Assembly (NCBI GenBank): GCA_017643645.1
Contig: JAEPNB010000006.1
Coordinates: forward strand, 124,001-188,000
Reading direction: 5' to 3'
Length of the DNA stretch: 64,000 bases
Source: Balneola sp.
Lineage (GTDB): Bacteria > Bacteroidota > Rhodothermia > Balneolales > Balneolaceae
Of this stretch, positions 43,420-51,936 are shown piece by piece. Every line of letters begins with the position of its first letter. Within the stretch, counting starts at the first letter, position 1. The position numbers were made by a program, and so were the translations under genes. The notes below the pieces were generated by a model that saw only the letters and a program-made list of their open reading frames with translations, made no database searches and was not told the origin of the DNA.

Positions 43420-45414
43420 TTATTCCTCTTCATCTGAACTCATTAAATCACGAAGTTCACGATTTATTTCTGAGATTCTTTGCTTTTTACCTTCAAGTTT
43501 TTCCCCAACCTTATCAATCTTTTCCTGCAACTCATCTCTGAGTTTGTTGCCTTTGTTTGTTGGTTTAAAATATGTTTTTGCCTCTTCGTATTGTATGCTC
43601 TCAGATTCCAGTTTAGATACGTCTTTCTGGATAGTGCTTTTCTCTTTGCGAAGCTTGATCACCTGTTTACGATCAGCAGGCTCCACGCCCTCTGATGCCA
43701 ACTCTCTTTCCATTCCTAAATCAGAACCACTGGACCGGAATCGTTCGTAAATTACATCACAAGCTTCCCTGTATTGTTTCCAGATCTTATTCTTTGACTT
43801 AATAGGAACATAGCCGGCGTTTTTAAAATCTTCCTGCAATTTCTTGGCTTCTTCAACCGCTTTTACAGGATCTTCATGTGAACCAAGTTCCTTAAGCTTA
43901 TTCAGAATTTCTTTCTTCTTTTCAAGGTTTTCCTTCTCTTCACCACGACGATCTTTAAAGTGGTCTCTGCGTCGCTCATAAAATACGTCCATTGCAGCCT
44001 TGAATTTCTTCCATATCTTGGACGATTTCTTTCGCTGAACCGGGCCAATCTTTTTCCATTGGTCCATCAGGTTTTGCATTGTTTGATGCCCCTTATCAAA
44101 GTCTTCTGTATCCTGAGTGGCTTCTGCTTGTTCTATTAGTTGAAGCTTTTTGTCGTAGTTTTTTTCTTCCTGTTCTCTGAGAACATCAATATTCTCAGAT
44201 TTCTTTTCATTGAAAGCATCTGTTGCGGATTTAAACTTATCCCACAATTCATTCTCATCTTTTTGAGGAAGATTGCCCGCTTTTTTCCACGCATTATGAA
44301 GCTTGTTAACCTTACGCGCCGCTTTTGCAATATTTTCGTTATCAACCAGAGCTTCAGCTTCAGCTATCAGTTTTTTCTTCTTTTTTAAAGACTTCTCAAT
44401 CTTTTCTCTATAGGCTTTATCATTCTTAAAACGAAGTTGATTGAAGGCGTCTTCAGCGGCATTGAACCGATCCCAGACCATTTGGTTCTTTTCATTAGGC
44501 ACTCGACCTATTTTTCTCCACTGACTGTGAAGGTCATCGAATTCTTTTGTTAAAGCCTTAAAATCAGCTTTTGGATCATCACTACGTTTATTCAAAGCTT
44601 CCATTTTATCCAGTAGAAGAAGCTTTAATGTCAGGTTATCTTCCTCTTTCTCAAGTTTTTTTACCAGACGATCTACTTTGTGGTTGTCAAATTCTTTCAT
44701 GAATGAATCAAATCTTTCATTCAAAGCGTCGATTTCATCTCTTGGGATTTGAGTAATTCTGTCCCAACTGTTTTTTATCTGAGAAACCTCTTTTGTGGCT
44801 GTCCACTTTTCTTCATTAACAATATCAGCAAACTGCTTTAAGAGCTCTTTCTTTTTCTTTAAATTTTCTTCTCTCTTCCTGTTCAACTCTTCATAGTGAG
44901 CTTTTTTCCGTTCTTCAAAATCTGATCTTAGCTCTTCAAATTCTTTCAGCAGGGCTTTTGATTCTTCATCAGGTTCCGGCCCTTCTCCAATATGCAAAGA
45001 AAGATTTGAGAATTCATTTGAGATCAATCCCCAATCTTTAGTTTCCAAAACCTCTTTGATCTTAGTTAAGATCTTCGTGTAATATTCCTGAGAGTTATTT
45101 TCCTCTTCAGAATCCAGGGTTTCCGTATCTTCCTCTTTATCGGAAGTTGCCTCATTTTCACTTTCTACAACTTCTTCTTCATCCTTTTCTTCTGATGAAG
45201 GCTCTGCAACCACTACAGCTTCCTCTTCTTGTTCTGAAGAAATCGGTTCCTCAACCTTTTCTTCCTCTTTTGCTACAGGAGCTTCTGTTTTCTCCTCAGC
45301 TAAATTCTCTTCGTTTGTTACTTCCGGATTCTCTGGTGAATCTTTTGTGTCTTTGTCTGTATTTTTATCTTGCTCCAGGTTCATAATAGCAACCTTCCTT
45401 TCCACTTGGTTCAT
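43420..45414 (-). CDS. DUF349 repeat coiled-coil protein
   Basis: Large acidic coiled-coil protein (664 residues) with an N-terminal ~110-residue Glu/Ser/Asp-rich low-complexity tail. About five ~75-residue DUF349 repeats follow. Each has a W-x3-G or similar core and a following alpha-helical F: NSWDRITQIPRDEIDALNERF, SQWRKIGRVPNEKNQMVWDRF, NAWKKAGNLPQKDENELWDKF, DQWKKIGPVQRKKSSKIWKKF and EDFKNAGYVPIKSKNKIWKQY. The ATG at residue 11 is an alternative start. The family is widespread in Bacteroidota and of unknown function, and the helical repeats suggest a scaffold. It stands alone. Confidence 0.9.
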   Translation of the reverse strand: MNQVERKVAIMNLEQDKNTDKDTKDSPENPEVTNEENLAEEKTEAPVAKEEEKVEEPISSEQEEEAVVVAEPSSEEKDEEEVVESENEATSDKEEDTETLDSEEENNSQEYYTKILTKIKEVLETKDWGLISNEFSNLSLHIGEGPEPDEESKALLKEFEELRSDFEERKKAHYEELNRKREENLKKKKELLKQFADIVNEEKWTATKEVSQIKNSWDRITQIPRDEIDALNERFDSFMKEFDNHKVDRLVKKLEKEEDNLTLKLLLLDKMEALNKRSDDPKADFKALTKEFDDLHSQWRKIGRVPNEKNQMVWDRFNAAEDAFNQLRFKNDKAYREKIEKSLKKKKKLIAEAEALVDNENIAKAARKVNKLHNAWKKAGNLPQKDENELWDKFKSATDAFNEKKSENIDVLREQEEKNYDKKLQLIEQAEATQDTEDFDKGHQTMQNLMDQWKKIGPVQRKKSSKIWKKFKAAMDVFYERRRDHFKDRRGEEKENLEKKKEILNKLKELGSHEDPVKAVEEAKKLQEDFKNAGYVPIKSKNKIWKQYREACDVIYERFRSSGSDLGMERELASEGVEPADRKQVIKLRKEKSTIQKDVSKLESESIQYEEAKTYFKPTNKGNKLRDELQEKIDKVGEKLEGKKQRISEINRELRDLMSSDEEE

Positions 45415-45496
45415 TGATTCGGCTCATGCCTGCATTATATATAAGTTGAATAAGATAGTATTTATAAACTTTTTTTTATAATCAGTTTTCTGATAT

Positions 45497-45525
45497 AAAA
45501 AAAGCCGATTCAAAGAACCGGCTTT
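45497..45525 (-). terminator. Terminator after mscS
   Basis: Stem AAAGCCGATTC (45501-45511) pairs with GAACCGGCTTT (45515-45525), with one mismatch, around AAA. Followed by seven T on the minus strand. The core sequence resembles the terminator at 10968. Confidence 0.85.
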
Positions 45526-45545
45526 AGCTAAACTGATAAAATTAT

Positions 45546-46364
45546 TTAGTCAACATTATGTACATGAATGTCTCTTTGCGGGAATGGAATTTCAATACCT
45601 TCTTTATCCAGTTCCTCTTTGATCTTTTCAAGATTTTCCCAGAAAAAAGACCAATAATCTGAGTTTTTAGTCCAGGCTCGTGCTGAAAGGTTAAGCGAAC
45701 TATCAGCCAGTTCAGTGAGCACCACAACAGGAGCCGGCTCTTTCAATAACCTTTCATCTGCATTCAATACTCTTAAGATCACTTCCCGTGCTTTTTTAAT
45801 ATCTGCTCCATAACTGATACCAACCGAAAACCGTGCTTGTCTTGTCTCTTTGTTTGAATAATTCGTAACCGGAGAATTTGCAAGCTGGCCGTTTGGCACT
45901 ACAACTGTCTGATTTTGAGGTGTGTTCAGAATGGTATGAAGAATATCAATTTTTTCAACAGTTCCTGATTCTGAGCCTCTTTCAATAAAATCTCCAACTT
46001 TGAACGGCTTGAAAAACAGAATCAAAACACCACCTGCAAAATTGGACAGACTTCCCTGCAAAGCCAATCCAACAGCCAAACCCGCGGCACCCAGAATTGC
46101 AATAAAGGAGGTCATTTCGATACCCAGCATTCCAAGCGCAGTAATGTAAACCATTACTTTAAGAATCATTGATATCAATCCTCTCAAAAATCCTTGTAAG
46201 GAAGGATCAACATTGCTTTTATTGAATACCCTTTTAATTCCTCCACTGATCAGCTTCACCACCCAAAGTCCCAGTACAAGGACTGCAATTGCTTTCAAAA
46301 CATTAGGTGCGTAGGTGAGCACAATATCCAGCATCATTTCAGAATTAAATTCAAAATTTTCCAT
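45546..46364 (-). CDS. mscS: Small-conductance mechanosensitive channel (MscS family)
   Basis: Inner-membrane channel opened by membrane tension, releasing solutes on hypo-osmotic shock. The 272 residues have three N-terminal helices. The pore helix TM3 is Ala/Gly-rich (ILGAAGLAVGLALQGSLSNFAGGVL), followed by the FKPFKVGDFIE beta domain, VEKIDILHTIL, VVVPNGQLANSPVTNYS, and FPQRDIHVHNVD at the end. Length is normal for the basic MscS type. It is preceded by a terminator-sized gap to csbD; single gene. Confidence 0.95.
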   Translation of the reverse strand: MENFEFNSEMMLDIVLTYAPNVLKAIAVLVLGLWVVKLISGGIKRVFNKSNVDPSLQGFLRGLISMILKVMVYITALGMLGIEMTSFIAILGAAGLAVGLALQGSLSNFAGGVLILFFKPFKVGDFIERGSESGTVEKIDILHTILNTPQNQTVVVPNGQLANSPVTNYSNKETRQARFSVGISYGADIKKAREVILRVLNADERLLKEPAPVVVLTELADSSLNLSARAWTKNSDYWSFFWENLEKIKEELDKEGIEIPFPQRDIHVHNVD

Positions 46365-46446
46365 ATTCTCCAGTCGTTAATTTCTTCGATTATTTTATAA
46401 TACATTAAAATATCTCTGATGATTCCGAACCGCAACCATCAGACAT

Positions 46447-46474
46447 AAAAAAAGGAAGCCATTTTGACTTCCTT
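46447..46474 (-). terminator. Terminator after csbD
   Basis: AAGGAAG (46452-46458) pairs with CTTCCTT (46468-46474), then seven T on the minus strand, about 28 nt past the csbD stop. Confidence 0.8.
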
Positions 46475-46501
46475 AATTTTGTAAATCAGCTTCTTTCAAT
46501 C

Positions 46502-46687
46502 TCATAAAGAAGCAACTAATTCTTTAATCTCATCTTTTGTTTTCCCGAGCTTCTCTTGTAATCTACCATAAAGCTCGTCTTCTTTACCTTCCTGAAATTT
46601 CAAATCGTCATCAGTTAGGTCAGAGTATTTTTGCTTCAACTTACCTTTAACCTGATTCCAATTTCCTTCAATCGTTAAGTCATTCAT
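46502..46687 (-). CDS. CsbD-family stress protein
   Basis: The 61-residue cytoplasmic protein with the CsbD signature: [23 protein letters not shown] followed by a Lys/Glu-rich helical tail with [15 protein letters not shown]. Members are induced by general stress in several bacteria; the biochemical role is unknown. It has its own terminator and sits alone between mscS and a small hypothetical gene. Confidence 0.93.
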   Translation of the reverse strand: MNDLTIEGNWNQVKGKLKQKYSDLTDDDLKFQEGKEDELYGRLQEKLGKTKDEIKELVASL

Positions 46688-46772
46688 AATAATTAGCTTT
46701 GTTTATCATTTCTGCTACTATTATAACTCCCAAAAGAAGGAAAATGTTCCGATTTAGTTCCGAAAAGCCTTT

Positions 46773-47120
46773 TTACTCCAGATCGTAAACTTCTTTCAAA
46801 ATAGCTTTCGCATTGGCGTCTTTACCTTGCATTGCACGATGCTGTAGATTAGTAATGATCTCAGGAGTAGCTCTTTCGTATGCTTCTTCTTTTGCTTCCT
46901 TTTCATTAGGCATACGGATCAGATCATAGATATCATCCGCGCGAACCACACTGTAGATATTGTCACTATTAAACGCATGTGATCTTTTCTCTTCGTATTC
47001 CTTAAACACTCGAGAAAAATCCGTACTGTCTTCAGCTCTGGTTATCACCTCAACATCTTCAGCACCTTCTGCGCTTAGTGGAGTTTTACATAGAAAAAAA
47101 TAGTTTTGCTGAAAATTCAT
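46773..47120 (-). CDS. Hypothetical protein (115 aa)
   Basis: I recognise no family. The sequence is mainly helical and acidic with low hydrophobicity, has no signal peptide after the initial short hydrophobic stretch, and includes the IYSVVRADDIYDLIRMPNEKEAKEEAYERAT segment. Codon use looks like that of the neighbours, and no alternative gene covers the stretch on either strand, so it is probably real. Position between csbD and sixA offers no clear link. Confidence 0.5.
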   Translation of the reverse strand: MNFQQNYFFLCKTPLSAEGAEDVEVITRAEDSTDFSRVFKEYEEKRSHAFNSDNIYSVVRADDIYDLIRMPNEKEAKEEAYERATPEIITNLQHRAMQGKDANAKAILKEVYDLE

Positions 47121-47208
47121 TCTTAATTAATTCTTGAATTGTAGATTGGTTTTTCGTTTTTGAATATAAACAAAGTGCATATAAATGTTTAGCAAGTTCG
47201 TGCCGATA

Positions 47209-47718
47209 TCAGATTTCTTTCAACACCTTGGGAATCATCATCCACTCCAGCTCGCAACCTCCCCATTTTACCTGATCCCAACTTACTGCATATGAATTAA
47301 CACATACTAGAGCTGCAGTGGGCATACGAATATCAGAAGACCGCTCAGAACCAATCAACGCTCCGGCTGTATCTTCCATTTTAGGATTGTGCCCGACAAT
47401 CATTACCCGCTCAACATCTTCATCGGCTGATTGAATGGCTTTCAAATAATCTCTCATACTTCCATAATACAAATCACTATTCCAGGTCATAATACTTTCA
47501 TCTTCTTTCATTCCTTCTACAGCAAGCTGAGAAGTTTCTTTAGCTCTTTGTGCGGTGGATGAAATAATCAGATCCGGAATTCTGCCTGTCTTTCTTAGAA
47601 ATTTCCCCATCCTGGGAGCATCTTTTAACCCTCTTTTCGCTAACGGTCTGTCAAAATCATCCAGTCCTGCGTGGTCCCAACTGGATTTAGCATGTCTAAG
47701 TAGCAATATCTGTTTCAT
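47209..47718 (-). CDS. sixA: SixA-like phosphohistidine phosphatase
   Basis: Histidine-phosphatase-superfamily enzyme of 169 residues. The catalytic motif LLRHAKSSW places the phosphorylated His at residue 9; the DFDRPLAKRGL segment, STAQRAKETSQL and VGHNP follow. SixA dephosphorylates HPt domains of phosphorelays, so the hybrid kinases of this window could be indirect targets (inference). It lies 4 nt behind the MATE gene, consistent with co-transcription. Confidence 0.9.
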   Translation of the reverse strand: MKQILLLRHAKSSWDHAGLDDFDRPLAKRGLKDAPRMGKFLRKTGRIPDLIISSTAQRAKETSQLAVEGMKEDESIMTWNSDLYYGSMRDYLKAIQSADEDVERVMIVGHNPKMEDTAGALIGSERSSDIRMPTAALVCVNSYAVSWDQVKWGGCELEWMMIPKVLKEI

Positions 47719-47722
47719 GAGC

Positions 47723-49033
47723 TCATTGTTTATGTTGAAATTTTAAGAACAGTTCTTTTTTAGCAAAAAACGTTAATGTAACTCCCCTGATAACCATAAA
47801 AGATGTCATTGCGATCCACAATGCATGATTTCCGGCATAAGGTTTCACCAGATAATATACAGGAACAAAAAATATGATTGTAGCGATCAACATTGAATTT
47901 CTCATTGCGCCCGTTGAAGTTGCTCCGATATACACTCCGTCCCATATAAAACATACACTGTTGATTAATGGAGCAACAATTAACCAAATGGCTACTATCA
48001 TAGCGGTTTCAATCACCAATGGTTTATCAGTGAAAATGGATAACAACTCACGGTCAAATACAGCATAAAATAATGTCCCCACAACACCAAATCCCAGTCC
48101 CCATCCCATACATGTCCAGATAGCTTTTCTCATTTTCTTGAAATCCATAGCTCCAACATACTTTCCTACCAAACTTTCTGCAGCATATGCAAATCCATCA
48201 ACTGCATAAGCGCTTATATACCAAAGCTGAAGTAATATCGTATTTGCAGCCAGCCAAACATCTCCCATTTCTGCTGATGAAGCCGTAAAAAAGCCATATG
48301 AAAAAATAAGACATAAGGTTCTGATAAAAATATCCCGATTCACGCTGAAGAATTTTTTCAATTCCTCAAGTTCGATCAGGTCGCTCCATGAAACTTTAAG
48401 TTTTACTTTATTATATGTGCTCAGGTATAGAACTACCGCCAGTACAACTGCTAAATAACTGGAAAGCAAGCTTCCCCATGCAACGCCGTCAACATTCATT
48501 CCAAAATAGAACACAAAAGTCAGGTTCAATGCTATATTCAGGATGTTCAGAAATATGGTTATGATCATCGGGTATCTGGCATTTTGCATTCCCAGAAACC
48601 AACCATTTATAGCAAAAAGACTTAAAGTTGCCGGCGCCGAAAATACTCTGATCTTATAGTATATACGAGTGTACTGTTCAACTTCAGGAGAAGCATCTAT
48701 AACCCACAAAGAAAATTCAATTAAAGGATACTGTAGTAGCAGTATAGCTACTGACCCGGCGAGGGCTACCAAAAGTACTCTTATGAGAATTACTTTCGTC
48801 CTGTGAATGTTTTCTGCACCGTACGCTTGAGCGACCAAACCTGTAGTTCCCATTCTCAAAAAACCGAATCCCCAAAAAATAAAATCAAAGATTATACTCC
48901 CAACTGCTATGGCTCCTAAATAATAAACATGCTCCAAATGACCTATTACTGCTGTATCCACCGCTCCCAACAAAGGTACCGAAATATTACTGATTATATT
49001 AGGTATGGCTAATTGAAGTACTCTTTTATTCAA
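47723..49033 (-). CDS. MATE-family efflux transporter (DinF-like)
   Basis: Inner-membrane drug or metabolite exporter of 436 residues with about 12 hydrophobic segments. It starts RVLQLAIPNIISNISVPLLGAVDTAVIG, the usual MATE N-terminus; further typical stretches are GTTGLVAQAYGAEN and AVDGFAYAAESLVGKYVG. The last is the cation-site-like NAE/AES segment of DinF-type members. It is followed after 4 nt by sixA. Substrate unknown. Confidence 0.94.
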   Translation of the reverse strand: MNKRVLQLAIPNIISNISVPLLGAVDTAVIGHLEHVYYLGAIAVGSIIFDFIFWGFGFLRMGTTGLVAQAYGAENIHRTKVILIRVLLVALAGSVAILLLQYPLIEFSLWVIDASPEVEQYTRIYYKIRVFSAPATLSLFAINGWFLGMQNARYPMIITIFLNILNIALNLTFVFYFGMNVDGVAWGSLLSSYLAVVLAVVLYLSTYNKVKLKVSWSDLIELEELKKFFSVNRDIFIRTLCLIFSYGFFTASSAEMGDVWLAANTILLQLWYISAYAVDGFAYAAESLVGKYVGAMDFKKMRKAIWTCMGWGLGFGVVGTLFYAVFDRELLSIFTDKPLVIETAMIVAIWLIVAPLINSVCFIWDGVYIGATSTGAMRNSMLIATIIFFVPVYYLVKPYAGNHALWIAMTSFMVIRGVTLTFFAKKELFLKFQHKQ

Positions 49034-49204
49034 ATGATTTTAGTTTTTTAGGTATTAAAAATGGCCTGTAAGCTAAAGCAGACATTACTTAAATACAGAT
49101 TTACATTTACATCGGTTAGTATGGTTGCATATATATGGGTGCGAATGTATTTTTACCCTTTCAAAGTTCCAAAATTCTTTACAATTAACTGACTTTTATT
49201 TCAA

Positions 49205-49681
49205 ATGAATATTGATACACGCAATAAAGTTTTAAGCATCGTTTTAGGGATCGTAATTTTAGCACTTTCCTGGTGGCTATATGATTCAATCGTAACTCCA
49301 TATCAGGAAGTTCTTGAACGTGAGGCTATGACTGAGCGTGTTCGCTACCGGATGAACACTGTTAAAGATGTTCTTATTCAATATGATGTACGTTACGGAA
49401 AGTATCCCCCTGCTGAAGGAGGACTAGATTCTGTAGTTCAGTTCGTTCAAACGGATTCTGCATTGATTTCAATTTCTGATAGCTTGCTTTCTTATCAGGG
49501 CGAGGCTTTTGCTGCGAATCAACTGATTTACTCACCAAGAGATCAGCAACGTTTCATCTATTCCGTAAATGATACTATCCGTCCTCCGCTATATCTGCTT
49601 GAAGATCCAAGTGAAGATTATGACGATGCAATTGGTAGTTTATCACGAACCACAATGAGAAACGCTCCTAACTGGAATTAA
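49205..49681 (+). CDS. Single-TM protein with pseudopilin-like segment
   Basis: The 158-residue protein with one N-terminal membrane helix (KVLSIVLGIVILALSWWL), then a coiled segment. Then comes a stretch RYGKYPPAEGGLDSVVQF that is reminiscent of the GspG-type major pseudopilin motif (YPTTEQGL). The prepilin peptidase site (Gly before Phe/Met at the cleavage point) is not obvious. It may be an inner-membrane protein of unknown role. Its stop TAA overlaps the ATG of the following gene by one nt (TAATG), so the two are coupled. Confidence 0.6.
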   Translation: MNIDTRNKVLSIVLGIVILALSWWLYDSIVTPYQEVLEREAMTERVRYRMNTVKDVLIQYDVRYGKYPPAEGGLDSVVQFVQTDSALISISDSLLSYQGEAFAANQLIYSPRDQQRFIYSVNDTIRPPLYLLEDPSEDYDDAIGSLSRTTMRNAPNWN

Positions 49682-50541
49682 TGAGCGAATCCACCTCAAA
49701 CCTGGGTGTTTGTTTTTTTGCTGATCGTCTTTTTTATGCTCTCAACGATCCGCAGAACAACAAGCACCTTTTTCGTATAGGCTCTTTTGATTTTAATTTT
49801 GATGTGAACCGAGCCATTACTACACGAAATGAAGAATACTTTCCTATCCTCCAAACAACTTTTGAGCGCATTTTCAAGGAGAACAGTATTCAATCTGTTC
49901 GTGCTCTCACTCATCCCGGAGAAGAATGCTGGACAGCTCTCCCAAAAGTTGTATACGATAATGCCGATGAACGGGAAGATCATCTTTCAATCTTAATGAA
50001 AGGTATTGATCGTGAGGATGTAGAACCTACATGGCATGGATTGAGCAAGTCTTCCTTTAAATTTCTTTGTTTAAGAAGAAGAGCCGTTATGCAGGGCTTT
50101 AATGACCTCACTGAAAGAATTGCAACTACTGATTTTGCCAGTGATTTTGAAATAGCACAAAAGTGGTCTTCTTTTCAAAAACCCGGTGGCTCATTTATGA
50201 TGATCGGCTGTCATAAAAATGTGTTAACAGTAACTTCTTATATGTTGGGGAAATTCAGAGCAGCAACATATTTCCATTTTGACCAAATTTCCGACGCCCC
50301 ATATCACTGGCTACAACAAGCTACTAATTCTTCCTGGATGAATGGCTTACATGAAAATATATTTCTGTTTGGTCACCATACTCATGAAACTGAACAAACA
50401 CTTCAAAGTTTTTGGGATCCATCTTCTGAAATTACACATTTGAATTCTTTAGAATCTATCGGCGTTGAAGCTGAAGAAGAAACTTACGGGTTTGATCTGG
50501 CGGCGGCTTTTCCGGCAATCCTCTTGAGCCTGGATTTCTGA
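49681..50541 (+). CDS. DUF3822-family-like protein (putative actin-like fold)
   Basis: The 286-residue cytoplasmic protein without signal or membrane helix, with alternating strands and helices. Assigned to DUF3822 mainly because that family lies directly before rsmD in many Bacteroidota, as here. Visible features are SFMMIGCHKNVLTVTSY, ATYFHFDQI and LFGHHTHETEQTLQSFW. DUF3822 is thought to have an actin-like (ASKHA) fold. With the preceding single-TM protein it recalls a PilM/PilN-type pair (inference). Starts at the first ATG by TAATG overlap. Confidence 0.65.
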   Translation: MSESTSNLGVCFFADRLFYALNDPQNNKHLFRIGSFDFNFDVNRAITTRNEEYFPILQTTFERIFKENSIQSVRALTHPGEECWTALPKVVYDNADEREDHLSILMKGIDREDVEPTWHGLSKSSFKFLCLRRRAVMQGFNDLTERIATTDFASDFEIAQKWSSFQKPGGSFMMIGCHKNVLTVTSYMLGKFRAATYFHFDQISDAPYHWLQQATNSSWMNGLHENIFLFGHHTHETEQTLQSFWDPSSEITHLNSLESIGVEAEEETYGFDLAAAFPAILLSLDF

Positions 50542-50556
50542 CCTTACAACAACCAA

Positions 50557-50607
50557 ACTATAACACCATCACACTATAATACTTATTTAGTGTGATGGTG
50601 TTATAGT
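50557..50607. repeat. Perfect 20-bp inverted repeat between DUF3822 and rsmD
   Basis: The arms at 50557-50576 and 50588-50607 are exact reverse complements (left arm begins ACTATAACACCATC), with an 11-nt AT-rich loop. No T tract follows on either strand, so a standard terminator is unlikely. It may be a RNA stability element, a regulatory hairpin or a remnant of a small mobile element. Confidence 0.6.
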
Positions 50608-50646
50608 GTTACAGCTGTTTCCTTATATTTACTCAAAAATTACTTC

Positions 50647-51201
50647 ATGCGAATAATTACCGGAAAACTTAAAGGAAGACGATTTTCAATCCCAAAAGGA
50701 TTAGACGTACGTCCTACAACGGATAGAACCAAAGAAAGTATCTTTAACAAGATCGTAGCTTATAAATATCTGGAAAACTCTGTGATACTGGATCTTTTTG
50801 GTGGATCAGGGAATCTGGGATTTGAAGCAATTTCCCGAGGCGCTAAACAAGTTACTTTTGTTGATATTAAACCGGAAAATATTAAGTTAATTGAAAAAGT
50901 AGCCGCTGATTTCGAGATCGAAAAAAATATAAGAACCGTGGTTTCGGATGTTCAGCAGTTTTTAGAAAATAGAACTATGAGCTACGATTTTATTTTCTGT
51001 GACCCACCATACTGGTACGAGTGGATGGATGAAATGATAGCCGAAATTATTGATAATGATTGGCTGAATGAAGATGGTTGGTTTATTCTGGAACATGATA
51101 AATACCATAATTATGAAAAGCATCCCCATCACTTTTTCAGCAAAGCTTACGGTAGAACAACAGTTAGTATTTTTGAAAAGCATCCGGTAGATTCTAAATA
51201 A
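50647..51201 (+). CDS. rsmD: 16S rRNA (guanine966-N2)-methyltransferase RsmD
   Basis: Methylates G966 of 16S rRNA using SAM. The 184 residues start MRIITGKLKGRRFSIPKG, followed by RPTTDRTKESIFN. The SAM motif is VILDLFGGSGNLGFEAISRGA, and the N6-type catalytic motif DPPY is in FIFCDPPYW. Adjacent coaD (9 nt) reproduces the common rsmD-coaD order. Confidence 0.96.
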   Translation: MRIITGKLKGRRFSIPKGLDVRPTTDRTKESIFNKIVAYKYLENSVILDLFGGSGNLGFEAISRGAKQVTFVDIKPENIKLIEKVAADFEIEKNIRTVVSDVQQFLENRTMSYDFIFCDPPYWYEWMDEMIAEIIDNDWLNEDGWFILEHDKYHNYEKHPHHFFSKAYGRTTVSIFEKHPVDSK

Positions 51202-51210
51202 ACTACTCTT

Positions 51211-51702
51211 ATGAAACACATTGCCTTATATCCCGGTTCATTCGACCCCATAACATTTGGGCATCTCGATATTTTAGAACGTGCTACCAATCTTTTTGAT
51301 AAGGTTTTAGTGACTGTAGCTGTAAATCACCGAAAGAATGCAGTTTTTTCAGGCGATGAAAGAGTGGAACTCATCAAAGAGTGCCTGAAAGGTAAAGAAT
51401 GGGCAAAAAATGTGGAAGTAGATCAGTTTACAGGATTGCTTGTAAATCACGCCAAGAAAGTAAAAGCTAATACACTTATCCGAGGGGTTCGACAAATTTC
51501 TGACTTTGAATACGAATTCCGAATGGCGCTTACCAACAAAAGATTAGCCCCGGAAGTCGACACGGTATTTCTAATGCCCGATGAACATTTTACTTTCATC
51601 TCAGCATCGCTTGTAAAAGAAGTTGCTCACTGGAATGGTGATCTTTCATCCTTTGTCCCTGAACGAGTTGCAAAAGCTCTGCTGGGAAAGCTCAATAAAT
51701 AG
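51211..51702 (+). CDS. coaD: Phosphopantetheine adenylyltransferase
   Basis: Transfers AMP to 4'-phosphopantetheine in the fourth step of coenzyme A synthesis. The 163 residues have IALYPGSFDPITFGHLDIL (nucleotidyltransferase HxGH-type motif), VNHRKN, LIRGVRQISDFEYEFRMAL and the family-typical FISASLVKEVA. Follows rsmD by 9 nt. The last gene of this small operon; the 234 nt after it hold no clear gene. Confidence 0.97.
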   Translation: MKHIALYPGSFDPITFGHLDILERATNLFDKVLVTVAVNHRKNAVFSGDERVELIKECLKGKEWAKNVEVDQFTGLLVNHAKKVKANTLIRGVRQISDFEYEFRMALTNKRLAPEVDTVFLMPDEHFTFISASLVKEVAHWNGDLSSFVPERVAKALLGKLNK

Positions 51703-51721
51703 CTTATATCGTATCTTTTGT

Positions 51722-51795
51722 TTTGTCGAACCTATATGAGACATCTGAATTTCTTCATCAATATTTAGATTCCTCCCTTTGGTGGAAATGACAAA
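51722..51795. repeat. Possible degenerate miniature element in the coaD/aminotransferase gap
   Basis: TTTGTC (51722-51727) and GACAAA (51790-51795) frame about 74 nt containing TTAGATTCCTCCCTTTGGTGG and GAAATGACAAA. I associate the last motif with a repeat often seen between Bacteroidota genes; that part is recollection. The arms are only 6 nt, so confidence is low. Confidence 0.25.
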
Positions 51796-51936
51796 TTTAT
51801 AGCCTGAATACAATTTAGATCATAAAAGTTGGATATTCTGCAGTTCAATATTCAATATTCTAAAAACCGTTTCCCTTTTATCTAACTATTTGGGATTTTC
51901 CGCCTGCACAATAACCACACTTCAATCATCACAAGT

